Below are positions 12,981-25,488 of a stretch of DNA of 64,000 bases, in pieces. Positions within the stretch are counted from its first letter, which is position 1; the number at the start of each line of letters is the position of its first letter. The stretch lies in assembly GCF_000972845.2 (NCBI RefSeq), contig NC_040011.1:24904379-24968378 (forward strand), read 5' to 3'. Source of the DNA: Larimichthys crocea. Taxonomy: Eukaryota > Chordata > Actinopteri > Sciaenidae. The notes beneath the pieces are model-generated. The model was not told the origin of the DNA, ran no database searches, and saw only the letters and a program-made list of their open reading frames with translations. The translations under genes and the position numbers were made by a program.

Positions 12981-13149
12981 TTTTTTTTTTTTTGCCTTTT
13001 CAAGCTTTATTTCTGACAGAGACAGCTGAAGAGTGACGGGAATGACATGTGGAAAAGAGCCACAGGTCGGATTTGAAACCTGGGCTTCCACAGCAAGGAC
13101 TTCACACATGGGGCAGCTGCTTTACCTACTGAGCTAAACACTACCCTGA
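12981..13149 (-). mobile_element. tRNA-derived SINE with target-site duplication
   Basis: Read on the minus strand it has a perfect RNA polymerase III A box (TAGCTCAGTAGG, complement of 13125-13136) and a B box (GGTTTCAAATCCGACC, complement of 13065-13080, with one extra T). It then runs to an A tail, seen as the T run ending at 12993. Imperfect 15-base direct repeats flank it: AAGATTTATTAATCT (12966-12980) and AAGATTTGTTCATCT (13150-13164), 13 of 15 identical. This fits LINE-mediated retroposition. The body resembles a SINE common in perch-like fishes. Confidence 0.85.
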
Positions 13150-13164
13150 AAGATTTGTTCATCT

Positions 13165-16100
13165 TTGTTCTGGATCGATATGTCAATCTTGTCTTCCAAT
13201 GTAGCCTGCAAATATCCAGAAAACAGTTAACGGACCAAAAGTTCCTCCGCTATCCAAATACAACTTGATATCAAAGACTGACAACAAAGACATCCAGCTA
13301 ATCTCTATAAACAGTTATCTGCGTATGAGTGCAGATAAAATGCAAAATTGTCATCAGCTGATGGGTTATGAGGTTGCTCTGCCTGTTTTGCTCTCCACAT
13401 GGACCAAAGCCCACTCAATTACTACTACTACTACTCAATACTGCTCGAGCTACAAATAGAAACCAGAACACTCCCGGTACAAAAATCTTGGTCTCCTGCC
13501 TACAGATTCTGCATTGATATCTGTTTATAGTGATTGGTGATCACTACCGACCAGTTAAGAGGAGTGAGGAGTCAGCAGTCGGTATAAAACAGAGCAGCCA
13601 ATAAAACATATTTTTAAGGTTCAATTTCAAAAATTATGAATCACTTCAACCGTGAGAGGTCCTTGAGCATAAATGTGCACAAAAAATATTAGGCTGATTA
13701 ATCCAGTAGAATACAAGATTAGCTGCAGACAGATACACACACGGGTAAACTGATAATCCCCTCCAAGATTTTGCCTGGTGGCGATAATTAACACATTTAA
13801 CACGACAGGTGATCCAAACTTGTTGACTTCATTGACAGGGCAACAATTGATTTGCAATGTTAAATGTTTGATTATATAATCCTAATCTGTACAATCTGTA
13901 CACGGTGTATATGCGCATATAAGGCAGATATTTAGATTAGGCACATGTGAATTAATAAATGTGTATACTCCCTTTTTTCAGTACACATACATATTCACTG
14001 GCACACACAGTAAGCCACTGAATTATAGATGGAGAAACAGGAAATTCCTCTCTTTACCCTCTGTCACTCAGGCTCCGACCTTGCAGTAAATCAATTAGTA
14101 GTGCTGCAGGCAATCAGTGGACCTCCCCAGAGACTCTATGAATGTACCCTTAAATCACGAGGGCCTCTTGGACCTCTCCACAGTTCATACCTGATGGGTG
14201 GCCACTGCTCCTGTTCATACAAACAAGACAGTCATTTCACGCTGTGCAAATCAAAGAACGGTAGGGGTGAGATCGTTGCGTTTCCTCTGCTGTGAAGCAT
14301 CCTGTCTTGTCCATAAAGGGTCCTCTCCTGTGTGGTCAGGAGGGTCTTGTTCCACTCGGTGACCACTGTGAAGGTCCCTCACTGTGTCCTTTGTAATTTA
14401 GCGTCCCCAGTTTTAGGATGCAATACTGCCATAAATATGGACAATTATATGCATGTATTTGTTATAATTACATTACTTGACTAGCATTGACCTCTTTGCT
14501 AACAGCCAAAGGTTATCAAAATGTCCATCTAATATTATTGGCTAGACATTCATGACACAAGACTATACCCTACCGTAGTAGTAGTTAGTCACACATTATA
14601 AGGTATTAGGTCTGTCTCTCAAGACATATCTCCACCAATTATATTGCAAAGCAGAAATTAAAAACAGCACACATTAGTTCTGCTCATTTCACATATTGCA
14701 GGCTTATCTGCAAGTCTTCCATGCACTGCTCCAAACTTCATCCTGGGCTGTCTTGGCGTTTCCGTTTGGGGAACCTGACACTTGCTCGAGCTTCCAGCCA
14801 TTCAGTGTTTATCAGCAGGATCAATGCAGCATCTGTGTCTTTCTCCCCATGAGACTCTGTGGGATGTAATCCTCCAGCCGAGCGGATCCTGAATCTTCCC
14901 ATTCACTCTCACTCCCGAGAGGACATGGGGGCACATTTCCCATGGACCTGAATAACTCATGCTATTTGCGCAACGTATGGAAGGACGATTGTACCATAAA
15001 GTACCTTAATACATATGGTTTAGATTACCTTGCCTTATCATTAAGAGTGAATGAGATAGTGATGCATCCAAATATTCACATCTTATAACTATAAGTGAAA
15101 AAAAAACAAAGAGACAGGGCCCTTATATTTTCATACTTGTCTTACACAATAGGGAAATAGATCCAAGCTCAGATAAAACAAAATCCTGTGATTTTCTGCG
15201 TTTAACTGGAACTTCACATTGATTTCCCTTGGTCATATTTCTCTGAATGACAACAATGTGAATTTGAGATGTGCAAATAACCAGGGATTTAACACTGTAC
15301 AGGGAAATAAATAGACTTGTGTTCAGGGAAATTAACCCAATTATAAAATCAGGTTTAATAAAGCAAATTATTCAATTTCAAGTAATCAATTTAATGTCAA
15401 TCAAGGTAATTCCCATACAGAACAGGCATAGAATAACACCTGGTGGTAAAATGTTAATAATTCATTTTAAAAAATTGCCTTCAATTTGCTCATGAAACTT
15501 TCGTGTTTATGAAAAATAACAGTGATTTTCTGATGTAACATTAATTCTGACCCAGTTCAGTCACCAACCTCTTAATTCTCAACAGAATAATGAGACCAAT
15601 TAAGGCTAAGCTAATGGCTATTAAACAATTATCTGAATCAGCTTTGATTGTACCTCCACTTAATCTGCACTTCTATCAAGCATTTCTGAGGTTCACTACG
15701 GTGAAGGTGAAAAGAAACTGAGGAAATGTAATGACATTTTGCTGGTATAAAAAGTCTAAAAGGTAGTAGGACAACACTGCGTAGTTTATTAGTTAACTCA
15801 CTTTGCTGTAGCTTCGGTTTAAAACTTATTATTTGCCTACATGCTCATATTAACTCCCTTGAGACAGATTTGTTGACTGATGATAGACCGATTAACAATT
15901 AACTGGTGACATCTCTAACACTGATACGTTATATATCTGCATCAAGCTAATACTGGCTGATATTAAATAGTGGTGTGGCTCTACTACCAAAAGGGCTTAC
16001 TAGTATTATACGACTAAACAATAGAAATATGTAGTCCACATGAAGTAATCCAGTAGGAATGTGCACCTGCATGTAATTCATTAGCCAGTGCAGCACCTCA

Positions 16101-16532
16101 TTGGATGACATTACATTGCTTTGCAGTAAAAGTTGAACCCCTAGTGCATCTCTGCATTTTTTACAGTCCAGTTGTTGCTGTCTGAATGCAGCCTAACATT
16201 TTGAAACATTCATTCACCCATGAGGATGGATTAAAACCAGTGGTTATTGATATAGAAATGTTGATTTTTGGGTATAGTATTCTCATTAGTCTAAAAGCCT
16301 GTCCCTGCTTCACTGTGTGCTGTCACTGATAATCAACTTGACATTATATCCAATAATCAAAATAGAAAAAATCATTACATCATTACTTTAAATAGGCATT
16401 TACCAAGTACATCATTGTGACACCTACATGTACATTCTGCTGATGAAATCTTTTTAAACTGCTGCTTGTAAGACTGTGGATTTATAAACCTGTGTCTGCA
16501 CATGATAATGTTTTATAAATAGCATTCATTGT
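13165..16532. other. Intergenic DNA
   Basis: I see no gene or recognisable repeat apart from simple tracts. The 14029-14295 open frame shows no known domain, and neither does the 15271-15495 frame. Confidence 0.55.
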
Positions 16533-16553
16533 AAAAAAAAAAAAAAAAAAAAA
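16533..16553. repeat. Poly(A) run
   Basis: 21 consecutive A. It could be the tail of an old retroposed sequence, but no element is recognisable upstream. Confidence 0.9.
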
Positions 16554-17354
16554 GGTTCTAGGAAATTCCTTTTAAAGTGCGGTGATCCCCAGCTTAATTA
16601 TAAAGTACATATGAGTATGAGATCTGGGCACCAGTAGTTGAAGCAGTTATTTATTAAGCAGGAGGGGCTGACACCTACAGCAGATTTACGTATTATTTAT
16701 GATGCTTGCTGCACGTTATGTGAGCGGTTTTACAATTGCATCTTATGAGAGCACCGCTGTGAAGAAAGTTAAAATCATGACATGACAGCGTTCACTGACA
16801 GGACATTTAGTTAGAGAAGCTGTATTAGTTTTGAGTTTTTAAGATGATGTGCAGACGTTTTACTGTGTATGTGCAAAATATCATGCTGCTGGTGAGATGT
16901 ATATGATGTATGTACATCTCTAGAAATAAATACATTTGGACGTTAGGAATAACTATGACCATATTGCCGCAATATTAATCCACAGAATTAGTCAGTATAC
17001 ATTAATACTGAATATATTAATTAACTGAAGATAAATTAGTGATGCTGTGACAAAGGATCTCACCACAAGGTCTATTAGTATCTCTTCTGCATCATATGAC
17101 AATAATCTTCCCCAGCAGGCATGGTAAATGTCCACAAACACTTCAAATATTTCCTGTAGTATATTGAATTACAATATTTTTATGAATGGATCCTGATTTG
17201 TTCATTGATGACAGTAATGCAAAGAGAAATGTAGCAATGCACCAATAGTCAAGGAAGAAGAAGACTGCGGATGTAGACAATGCATTTTGATTCAACTAAA
17301 TGCATTTTTATACAACTAAAATATTTTAAATGTCCACATCTTTGCCAATTTTTT

Positions 17355-17470
17355 GATTAGCAGGGAGGTGGCAAGACTGCCAAGATGGTGGCAACCTGAG
17401 CTTCGAAACATCAGTTTAGAGATCTGAGGGTGGCATCATGGATACGATGTATTTACACTGTTTATGGTTC
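17355..17470 (-). repeat. End fragment of interspersed repeat family A
   Basis: It carries CTGCCAAGATGGTGGCAAC, then a GAGGGTGGCATCATGGATAC word and TTTACACTGTTTATGG. These resemble the AAGATGGCGAC ... TATACAGTCTATGG end of family A, which is also seen near 51410. The fragment is short and diverged. Confidence 0.4.
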
Positions 17471-18525
17471 AGTGCAGTTACATGCCTCATGTTAACTCAC
17501 ACATAGAATGATGGAAGTCAGTTCCACACAGTGAGATACAAATTTTAAACTGAAAAATAAAACATTGATATTGTATCCAACTTGGGGTATATGATACCCA
17601 CGTTGATCCAGAATGAGCACTGGAGTGATTAGTGAATACCTAATCTGAGTCACATTGAATGTGAGGTATCCCCATGCCATAACCTTCATCTATAATTCAT
17701 GAAGTAACGGGATACACTAGACACAACATGGAATTTGCCATAGAGCATAGAACAGTGTAATATTCATGGGAACCTCAGGCCAGTGAAAGCAATGGGAGGC
17801 ACTGTGAAAAGCCTATAGATCTGAATACTGCATGAGTTAAAGGATCACATCTCTTTGCCTCTGGGCCAAAATAGTGAATCACCACCTGACGCAGAAACTC
17901 CCATACACCTAACATACATCATACAAATGGCTTGGAATGGAGAAAAAAACATCACACATGGAAGCCATCACATAATCAGCCTTTCTGTACTTTTAACTAA
18001 TTATACATTTCTGCACACTTTCTCACCCTCGACTCACAACAAGCAGCCGCTAAATTCCCTGTTAATTGGGATCAACAAGTAGCATTATCATACTAAAGGG
18101 AAATAAAAACAACAGCAGCACAAAGACAGCTTGCATGTGAATTTTCATAGTCACATCCTCCCGTGCTACCAGACAGCTAATTTCATGAATAACTACTTGG
18201 GTGGAAGCGAGGCTCATTGCAAATTGCTAATTCATTTTCCTGCTGAAAACAGGCAATCCAACTTCAACTCACTCTGCAGCCCATTAAATAAAGATACAAG
18301 GTAAATCACTACTTCAGCTTATTTGAGGAGAAATGAAAGTGGTGATGGCTTCAAACAACTTGGGATGGAAAATTATTTATTATGTGAATGCACGATCAAA
18401 ACTTTGATAAACTCTGTGTGATGTATGTATGACCTATATAAGCATGTATGCTTATATAGGTCTTTGACAAGCACAAAATGAGGTGAACATAATAAAACTG
18501 TGTTCACATGCATGGTAACTTGTGA
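17471..18525. other. Intergenic DNA, possible conserved element at 18110-18300
   Basis: No gene seen. The block at about 18110-18300 is more complex and has several homeodomain-like words (CTAATT, TTAAATAAAG), so a conserved enhancer is possible. A perfect 15-base inverted repeat lies at 18431-18462. Confidence 0.4.
18431..18462. repeat. Perfect inverted repeat, 15-base arms
   Basis: The arms GACCTATATAAGCAT and ATGCTTATATAGGTC are separated by GT. This could extrude as a cruciform, or it may be a remnant of a palindromic mobile-element end. Confidence 0.9.
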
Positions 18526-18618
18526 GAAAAAAGCACAAAAAATTAGGTTTCTATTTTAGACTCTTCAAATAACATTTCTGCTGAGATGTTTGCTTTACAA
18601 CCAGCATAGAAAACAGCA
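18526..18618. repeat. Direct repeat, copy 1
   Basis: It is about 95% identical to 18935-19028, with a few substitutions and a one-base indel. The shared segment runs from GAAAAAAGCAC to CATAGAAAACAGCA. The repeat period is 409 bases. Confidence 0.9.
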
Positions 18619-18894
18619 GTGGTTCCCCTTGTGACCTTCACCCTCACCCGATTTTGCCTTCTAATTTGGCTAATTGTCCTTTTCCCAGGGGCCCGAACAC
18701 ACACAACCAGTATGGACATTATCAATGAACTGCGATGCAGGTCAGGTCAGTCAAAACACGGTTCATTACAAAGATGTGTGCCTAAAATGCGTGTCTACTT
18801 TTCACAGTTGTACCAACAACACATTATTATGGCTGCATTGTACACTCAATAGTGATCTTTATAGTGTTGACTAACAACATGGACCTCTGATGAA

Positions 18895-18919
18895 ATATAT
18901 ATATATATATATATATATA
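18895..18919. repeat. (AT)n microsatellite
   Basis: A pure AT tract of 25 bases just before the second direct-repeat copy. Confidence 0.95.
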
Positions 18920-18934
18920 CTTGAAAATATACTA

Positions 18935-19028
18935 GAAAAAAGCACCAAAAAATTAGGTTTCTACTTTAGACTCTTCAGATAACATTTCTGCTGAGATGTT
19001 TGCTTTACAACCAGCATAGAAAACAGCA
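18935..19028. repeat. Direct repeat, copy 2
   Basis: Second copy of the 18526-18618 segment. A 316-base unrelated segment ending in a TA microsatellite separates the two. Confidence 0.9.
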
Positions 19029-22000
19029 TATCACAGGGCAGACAGATTGTGGGAGAAAGCTGGAGTCTACCCTCAAACTCCCAGGCCTCTGGTAGAAGAC
19101 CCGAGCTTGCGATACCCCCCGCCGGGGATGAGGGAAGGCGCTATATATATATGATCTTTGCGTGAAGAAACTCAGCCCTTGCATACATTTGAATGTCCGG
19201 CAAAAAAGTCCACAACATTTGCTACATTGCAATGCAACGTCAACGTGTTGGCCAATCAAATCTATGCCAGGGTACATTTCTGGTAGATTATATTTCTATT
19301 GTCTTACTTACATGTGATAAAAGATAAAGTTTCCTTTCCAGAGTTGTAAAACTCCAATTGGACTGGATTGTATTTCACTGTCCCACTGGTACCTTGAACT
19401 TAGTGACCTCTCTTTTCTGTAGATTGAAATCTACCCCATTAAACATCACAGACATCAAACAACCTCTCAACACCTCTGACAAAGCTCTGAAGTAAGTAGT
19501 AACCAGGTCAACTAACAAACAGAGCAACAAGCCTCAAATAGTACTATTCTGTTAGCTGTAGACGACACTTTCAAATGACAAAAAGAAGAAAATGAAATGT
19601 TGTCGCACTTAGTGCTCATTTCAAAAGCTTTTATAGTTTTTTTGAAGTAATGGGGCATTTTGTTGGAGAACACTGAATAATGAAACAAATGATCATGATG
19701 TTAGTAAGCCAAGTTTGAGAAGTTGAAAATATTTAAGCTGAACGCACCTTAAACTGGATTTCTAAAGCAGCATAGAGCTTCTGCTCAGTGCTCCGAGCTT
19801 AAAAAGACGTGTGTGGTGAACAGAGAAAAAGTCTAAATAGACATTTTTAAACATACAAAAATCTCCACACATTCTTGCACTCACACATACATATTTCAGT
19901 GTGTGCACTCGCATTCACAAAATCCCAGGAGATGGGTTATGGATCTTAACACACATGAGCTGTTGATCCAGGTGCCATCTGATTATTTTTGGCCACCAGG
20001 AGTGTCAGGAAATCAGTGATAGATGTTCTCAGATAACCTTATCACCCCCTTAAACCTACCAGAGAGATAGATAATAAATTTAACATCTGTCAGTGTAACC
20101 TGATCTTTTTGCTAGTTTTCTAAGCATCTACTAATTTGTAATTAATTACATGAGCGACTGTGGCTGAGTCCTGAGGGGACAGAGAAGGGAGGGCATTATA
20201 AAAAAGGACAGTGAAGCTAGCCGGGACTCTGGAGCAGATATATGTGTCCTATATTCAGCTGCTAAAGAAAGGAAGAATTGGAAAAACAGGCAGCCCGACA
20301 CGTTTTGCGAGTGTTGGTGCAGCAGCATGTGGTGCTATTCTTCACTGTTTCACCACTAGAAAACTCTTACTGTCATCTTTTCAACAATTACTGCTTGATC
20401 AATTCAGTAATGTCCTCTCTTTCTTCTGTCTATGCGTCTGTTCATACATATGTATGCATGTTTGTGTCTGCGCCTGTGTGGTCCAAATTAAGTTTAAGAC
20501 ACAACTAGGCATCCACGAAGAAGTAACATAACCTTCTACACAGTATGCATGAGACACACCATCTGTTGTAGTGAGAGGTAACAGAGTCACCGTCTGTGCA
20601 AATGCCCGCCGTGCAGTCTGGCACCATTTGAGCACTGCTCTATTTGGCATGGAACTGGCTGTGAAACACCCTTCTCAGATCACTGTGACTGCATGCAACC
20701 AAACTTCCCTGCATGTTTGACAAATACTGGAATTCCTTTTTGTCAAACACAAGGAGATGACAAGGTAGATTTTCTAACCTGACTTATAAAAGATCCTCCT
20801 CTGTCAAAATTGGTTTTGGCTGCAGGAGATAAATCTTTATTAAACCACATTAAACAGACAATGACACTGGTGTAAAGAAGACTTTCTTGTAAGTTGTTTC
20901 AAGTCTGTCCCATATTGACCTACTGAGCTGTTAGAGAGGGGAAGAAAGAGGAAGAGGAAGTGTCCCAGGGGTTCACACAGAACAACCACCACTCTGTTAG
21001 CAATCAAGTACGGACATGACATCACTATCCTGGGAGCAGTATGTATGGCCTGCTTCTTCGGTAAGTGTTTGGAGGTGTAGAATGAAGTCCAGAAACACAT
21101 GTCACCAGACTTTATTGCTCACTGCAACATGAACTCTTGTTTCCACTTCTAACCCACCTTTCTTCCCTAAAAGGAGAGTTATGTAGTTATTTATTTGTGT
21201 CTGTCTGTCCCGCCCAACACAGAGGTCTCCAACTTGAATAAGATAATAAGGGGACATGCTTTTCAGGGATTATTTCTTGCTGCAGACTTTCCATTTCCTC
21301 CTGCGAATGTCAAATGATTGACAGTAGTTAACGTGCACCATAATTTACACCCTCATACAACATTTCTCAACTTGGGCGGTGAAGTAAGAACATTTAAAAT
21401 TAAGGCTTTATGTTTTACTGTGATGGATTATGCAGCCTGGAAATGTTCAAGTCTGTGAAACTTGTTTACCACACTACACAGGAATTAATGGAAGCTAACG
21501 ACTTTTTCTGAAAGGACAGCAAGCTCTGATTTTCTCAAATTATGGTAATACGTGAAGAAGAAAAACAATTAAGGCGACCACCACATAATTAAAATGACAA
21601 ACTGATTTTTAGGAAAAACAACAATTCAAGGCAAAGTCAGCATTTAAAGAGACATACGCAGGTTTTCACTAATCTCATCTGATTAGACTTCCTCTCAGGT
21701 CTGTGTGTACAGACTGTTTGATTGACATCTCCCTGACTCCTGTTTTATGCAAATGCTAAGAAAACCATGGTCACAACATCTACAGGTCCATGCAGGTGAA
21801 TCTGCATGTCACCTAAGTTGAAGCTGATGACAAAGTTGCTCACAAAAATTGATTTGGATGCAGAATTTTGCAGTTTTAAATGTGAAAGATATTTTAGATA
21901 TTCTATCAAATTGTGTGAGTTCAGAGTTCTGGTATTGTCATTGACTGACTGAAACACTTTACTGGAACACAGCCATTGTTGTTATAAGTTGCACCTACTC

Positions 22001-25000
22001 CTTTCCTGTCGGAAAAAAAGGTTACAGGGCATTCGGTGATGTCCCGTAAATCCCGGCCTGCCTCTGCCAAACTTCGACCTAAATGAGGTGTAATCAGACA
22101 AAATAAATAAAAACACCAGTGTGTTTATGCCAGTGGTGTGTAGGAGCTTTAAAACCTCCCAGAACAAAACAAAACATAAAAAAATCATCTGAGCAAACAA
22201 AAAAATAGGTATACATCAAATGGGCAAAGGGAAATGAGGCCACGATATTTTTGTTCGTCATGCTGAAGTCAGAAGTTTGCATTTGGCAGTGAGTGTAGCT
22301 TTAAATTGGCTCCAACAAATATTTACAAAGCCACTATTCATCACCCAGTTCTGGCTCTTTGACATAGCAATGATTATAGGTACAATAACTAATCCCTCAT
22401 TAATGTTATGTCCACACTACTCCGACTCACGAAGATAGGAAATCAATGTACTTTTGCCCAAAGCAAAAACTGAGAGCTGTCCATCTCCCGTGTTCAAATA
22501 GCACCTACTCTCCATATTGAAAGATTGTTTGAGAAGCAAGAGATCCTGGACCTATTGACAGCAACTTAGTAACCCTAGGACAAAATAATTATGTTTTATG
22601 AGGAAGGGCCTTGGTTTGAGAAGCTGATTTATGGCACATTCTACCAGAGAAATCACAGCTGAGGTGATTCAGATCACGTTGGGTTACTGTTTGTTCATTT
22701 GAGGGTAAAAAAGACAAACCCCTCTGCACCAACGATCCACTGGGAGGGAGCCAAAGACTTTAATGGTTTAGAGGGAAAATAAACATTTTCTCTCTAATTC
22801 CCCCTAAATCGTTGACGGGGCTTTTTCATTCTTGAAAAATTTAATGTTGATTTGAATTACAAATGCAGTTGCACATTGCAAATATGTACTTTGCGTAAAG
22901 ATCCCCATGGCACCAAGTCACTCTTTAAAGATTCATAAAGCATTTTTCAGAACCCATCTCCCTACGTTTAACTACCCTAACTCCCAACAGAGATGGTAAT
23001 GTATTGTTCCACATATTCTCATCGCAAGCTTGTTAGGGAGTTAAAATTACAATCGTTGAGGCGTAAAGACATTTTACAGTTACAGTCTCTCCAATTTGAG
23101 GCCTCAGCAAAAAATAAAATAAAAACTTGAAACAACTATGGCTCTGAAAAGGCTTGAATTAATGTTGCCAGCTCATGTAAGTCCAGTGAAGCAGTATTGT
23201 AGAGCAGCCATGAATGGCAGTAAAGATAACACCAACAGGCAGAAATGGCTCTTCAGAGGTCTTCATTCTGTCTTTGTGCACAGCTGGATCATCCTTTTGG
23301 GCCCCTGGTTTGCTTTATAGACACTGACATGCATGCACACATACAGTAAAGCGTCCGGAGTCCGGCTGATCCAACATGGTGACCCCTTGTTATCTGCTCC
23401 TTGCCAGCTTTGTTTGCCTGGATCATCTGGAAACTCCATTTGTTGTTACCGTTTTGGAGACACACTGAATGGATGAGTCAACAAACTCCAAATGCACATC
23501 CTGACCCACTGACGCTCTCTTCGAATATAAAGGACTTCTGAACCATAAAATGAACAGATGGTGCAAAAGTTGAATTTTTAACACTAAAAAAATCAATAAA
23601 TGTCTGTTTCAAAACAGTGAACAGCTCTGAAAACTGAGCTGTGCAGCTCTGGTAGTCGGGAGGGAACAGGAACTGGATCCAGCTCTCTGTGGAGACCAAG
23701 TGTTGCTTTTTGTATTGAACATAAGAACAGCCTTTAATAGTTGTGGACACACTAATGTATTTTTTATACAAAGTGTATATTTTTGCCTACACACGGGCAG
23801 TCCAGGTGACTTTTAGACGTTTCTAACAAGCTTTTCCTCCTGTTAATATTATAAATTGGGCTTTTTTTTCATTTAATAGCTGCTGACAGTAAATATGGAC
23901 AATTTAGGTGCCTCTTCACCTAAAGCTATCTGACTCTCTCCACGAGGAGGGACTGCCTGTCTGTCTGTATTTTATTGTATAACCAATTAGAGGTGCACTG
24001 TCCACATGAATTTGGACTCTGAGCTCTCAAACTTTGTGCACTGGAAACCTAAAATGAAATAGGTTTCTAGTTGAGCGTGCCCTAAATCTGCCCTCCAAGA
24101 AAGTTCTGCTATTTGTTTTTATACAGATATTAATCTTTTTGCAAGAAGTAAAAGACAAAATCACCACTTTATTAGAGGATATGCGCATTGCATTGATTTT
24201 TTTATTTAATGCATTGATCATGAATACTTCAAACTTTCTGTAGGTCTGTGATAGGGCTAAAACTAATGCAACACAATTCTCTCAAAAAAATCTTTCAAAA
24301 TCATGATGATGTCACATTTGTCAAGTCTTTATTAGGGCCTGTTTTGTCACACATTTTACCTTTAGCAACTTCTGCAATTTGGATGTTGCACTTGGCCATA
24401 TCGCTATTTTGATAATATTCTGCTCAACCTAATCTGTGACACTGTGAGTCAAAACTGGCATTTTAAAACAGAGGCGTACATAATAAATAAATAAGAACAG
24501 ATTGGACCAGGCTAAATGCGTGCAAAATGTGTGCACCAATATGAAATTTCCACACTCATCCTAACTTCAGGTCAAACCGCTGACTCACTTTTCTTTCAAA
24601 GCTCTGCCTGTTTTACAACTTTGCTAGAAAAAAGTCATATTTTTATCTTATATAAGCAAACTGAATGACAAGTGTTAGACCTTGAGCTGATGACAAGGGA
24701 CAGGTGAATAAATGAAATGAATTATGAGAGGATAAGCCTTTAAAAAAACCCTCAAAGTAGAGAATAATAAAAAACATTTAATTGGCTGATATTATGCACT
24801 GCATTTTACGAGTGTTATGTAATAATCAGATCAAAATACTATAAGAATTTGACTGGAGCATCAGTTAAAGCTGTAACATATGTTATTAAAAAAGTAAAGC
24901 AGGTCAATATCACTTTAAACTAACCACTGTATCAATATAATAATAACATTTATGTAGCAGAATTAACCCCCTGTCATACTTTATTAACGCCACAGAAGCC

Positions 25001-25024
25001 CTGACCGTGTAAGTAGGCTGTTTA
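19029..25024. other. Intergenic DNA upstream of gfra4
   Basis: I see no gene. Open frames such as 20211-20531 and 23478-23771 have no recognisable domain and no coherent splice sites. Distal regulatory elements of gfra4 could lie here, but none can be picked out by eye. Confidence 0.5.
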
Positions 25025-25445
25025 ATGTCTTGTCCTGCACAAACAGCTCCCATTCTCTCCCTCCCCTCTTGGCAGTGGTTCTTCCCGGCAGCACTCAGCA
25101 TCTCTCCAGCAGCGGACTCAAGGACTTGTGCGACCACCTCGACGCGCAACAGAAGGCTCTCTCACACAATACGGGACCATATAGCGCACAGGGCAACTTT
25201 CACTCACATTATTACGCATGGCTCTGGCTTTGCGCAGAAGCGCAACCGCTGTGACACCGTCTTGGAAGAAACTGGTGGGATTGTAAGAAGATAAAAGAAG
25301 CTGAAAAAAGACGATTTAAGGATTTTTTTTCAGAGATTAGTAATGGTGTCCAAATGTATGGCAGGATATCCTCGTCTTGCCGTGTAATTATACAGCTGTA
25401 CGTGTACGTCCGACGCCTTATCTGAAATTCGTATTTGACATAAAA
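25025..25445 (+). promoter_or_regulatory. gfra4: Likely gfra4 promoter / 5' UTR region
   Basis: From about 25080 to 25270 there are roughly a dozen CpG dinucleotides in 190 bases, against very few in the surrounding AT-rich DNA. This is typical of a vertebrate promoter or first exon. The gfra4 start codon follows at 25446. No clear TATA box is visible. A splice-acceptor-like TTTTTTTTCAG ends at 25333, so the coding first exon could begin there and be preceded by a non-coding exon. The transcription start cannot be fixed from sequence. Confidence 0.5.
25343..25387 (+). other. Upstream ORF (uORF) before the gfra4 start codon
   Basis: ATG at 25343 has G at -3 and G at +4, a strong start context. 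It opens a 14-codon frame (MVSKCMAGYPRLAV) that ends with TAA at 25385-25387, 58 bases before the gfra4 ATG and in a different frame. If this is transcribed as 5' UTR it could lower gfra4 translation. Confidence 0.35.
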
Positions 25446-25488
25446 ATGGATCTGTGGGGAGTTTATCTGTTTCATCTCATAACTTTGG
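25446..25488 (+). CDS. gfra4: gfra4 exon 1 (signal peptide start)
   Basis: It encodes [14 protein letters not shown] plus the first base of an Ala codon, ending at a GTGAGT donor (phase 1). Joined to exon 2 it completes a hydrophobic secretion signal, likely cut near ILA|GRDC. The start context is AAAATGG. Confidence 0.85.
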
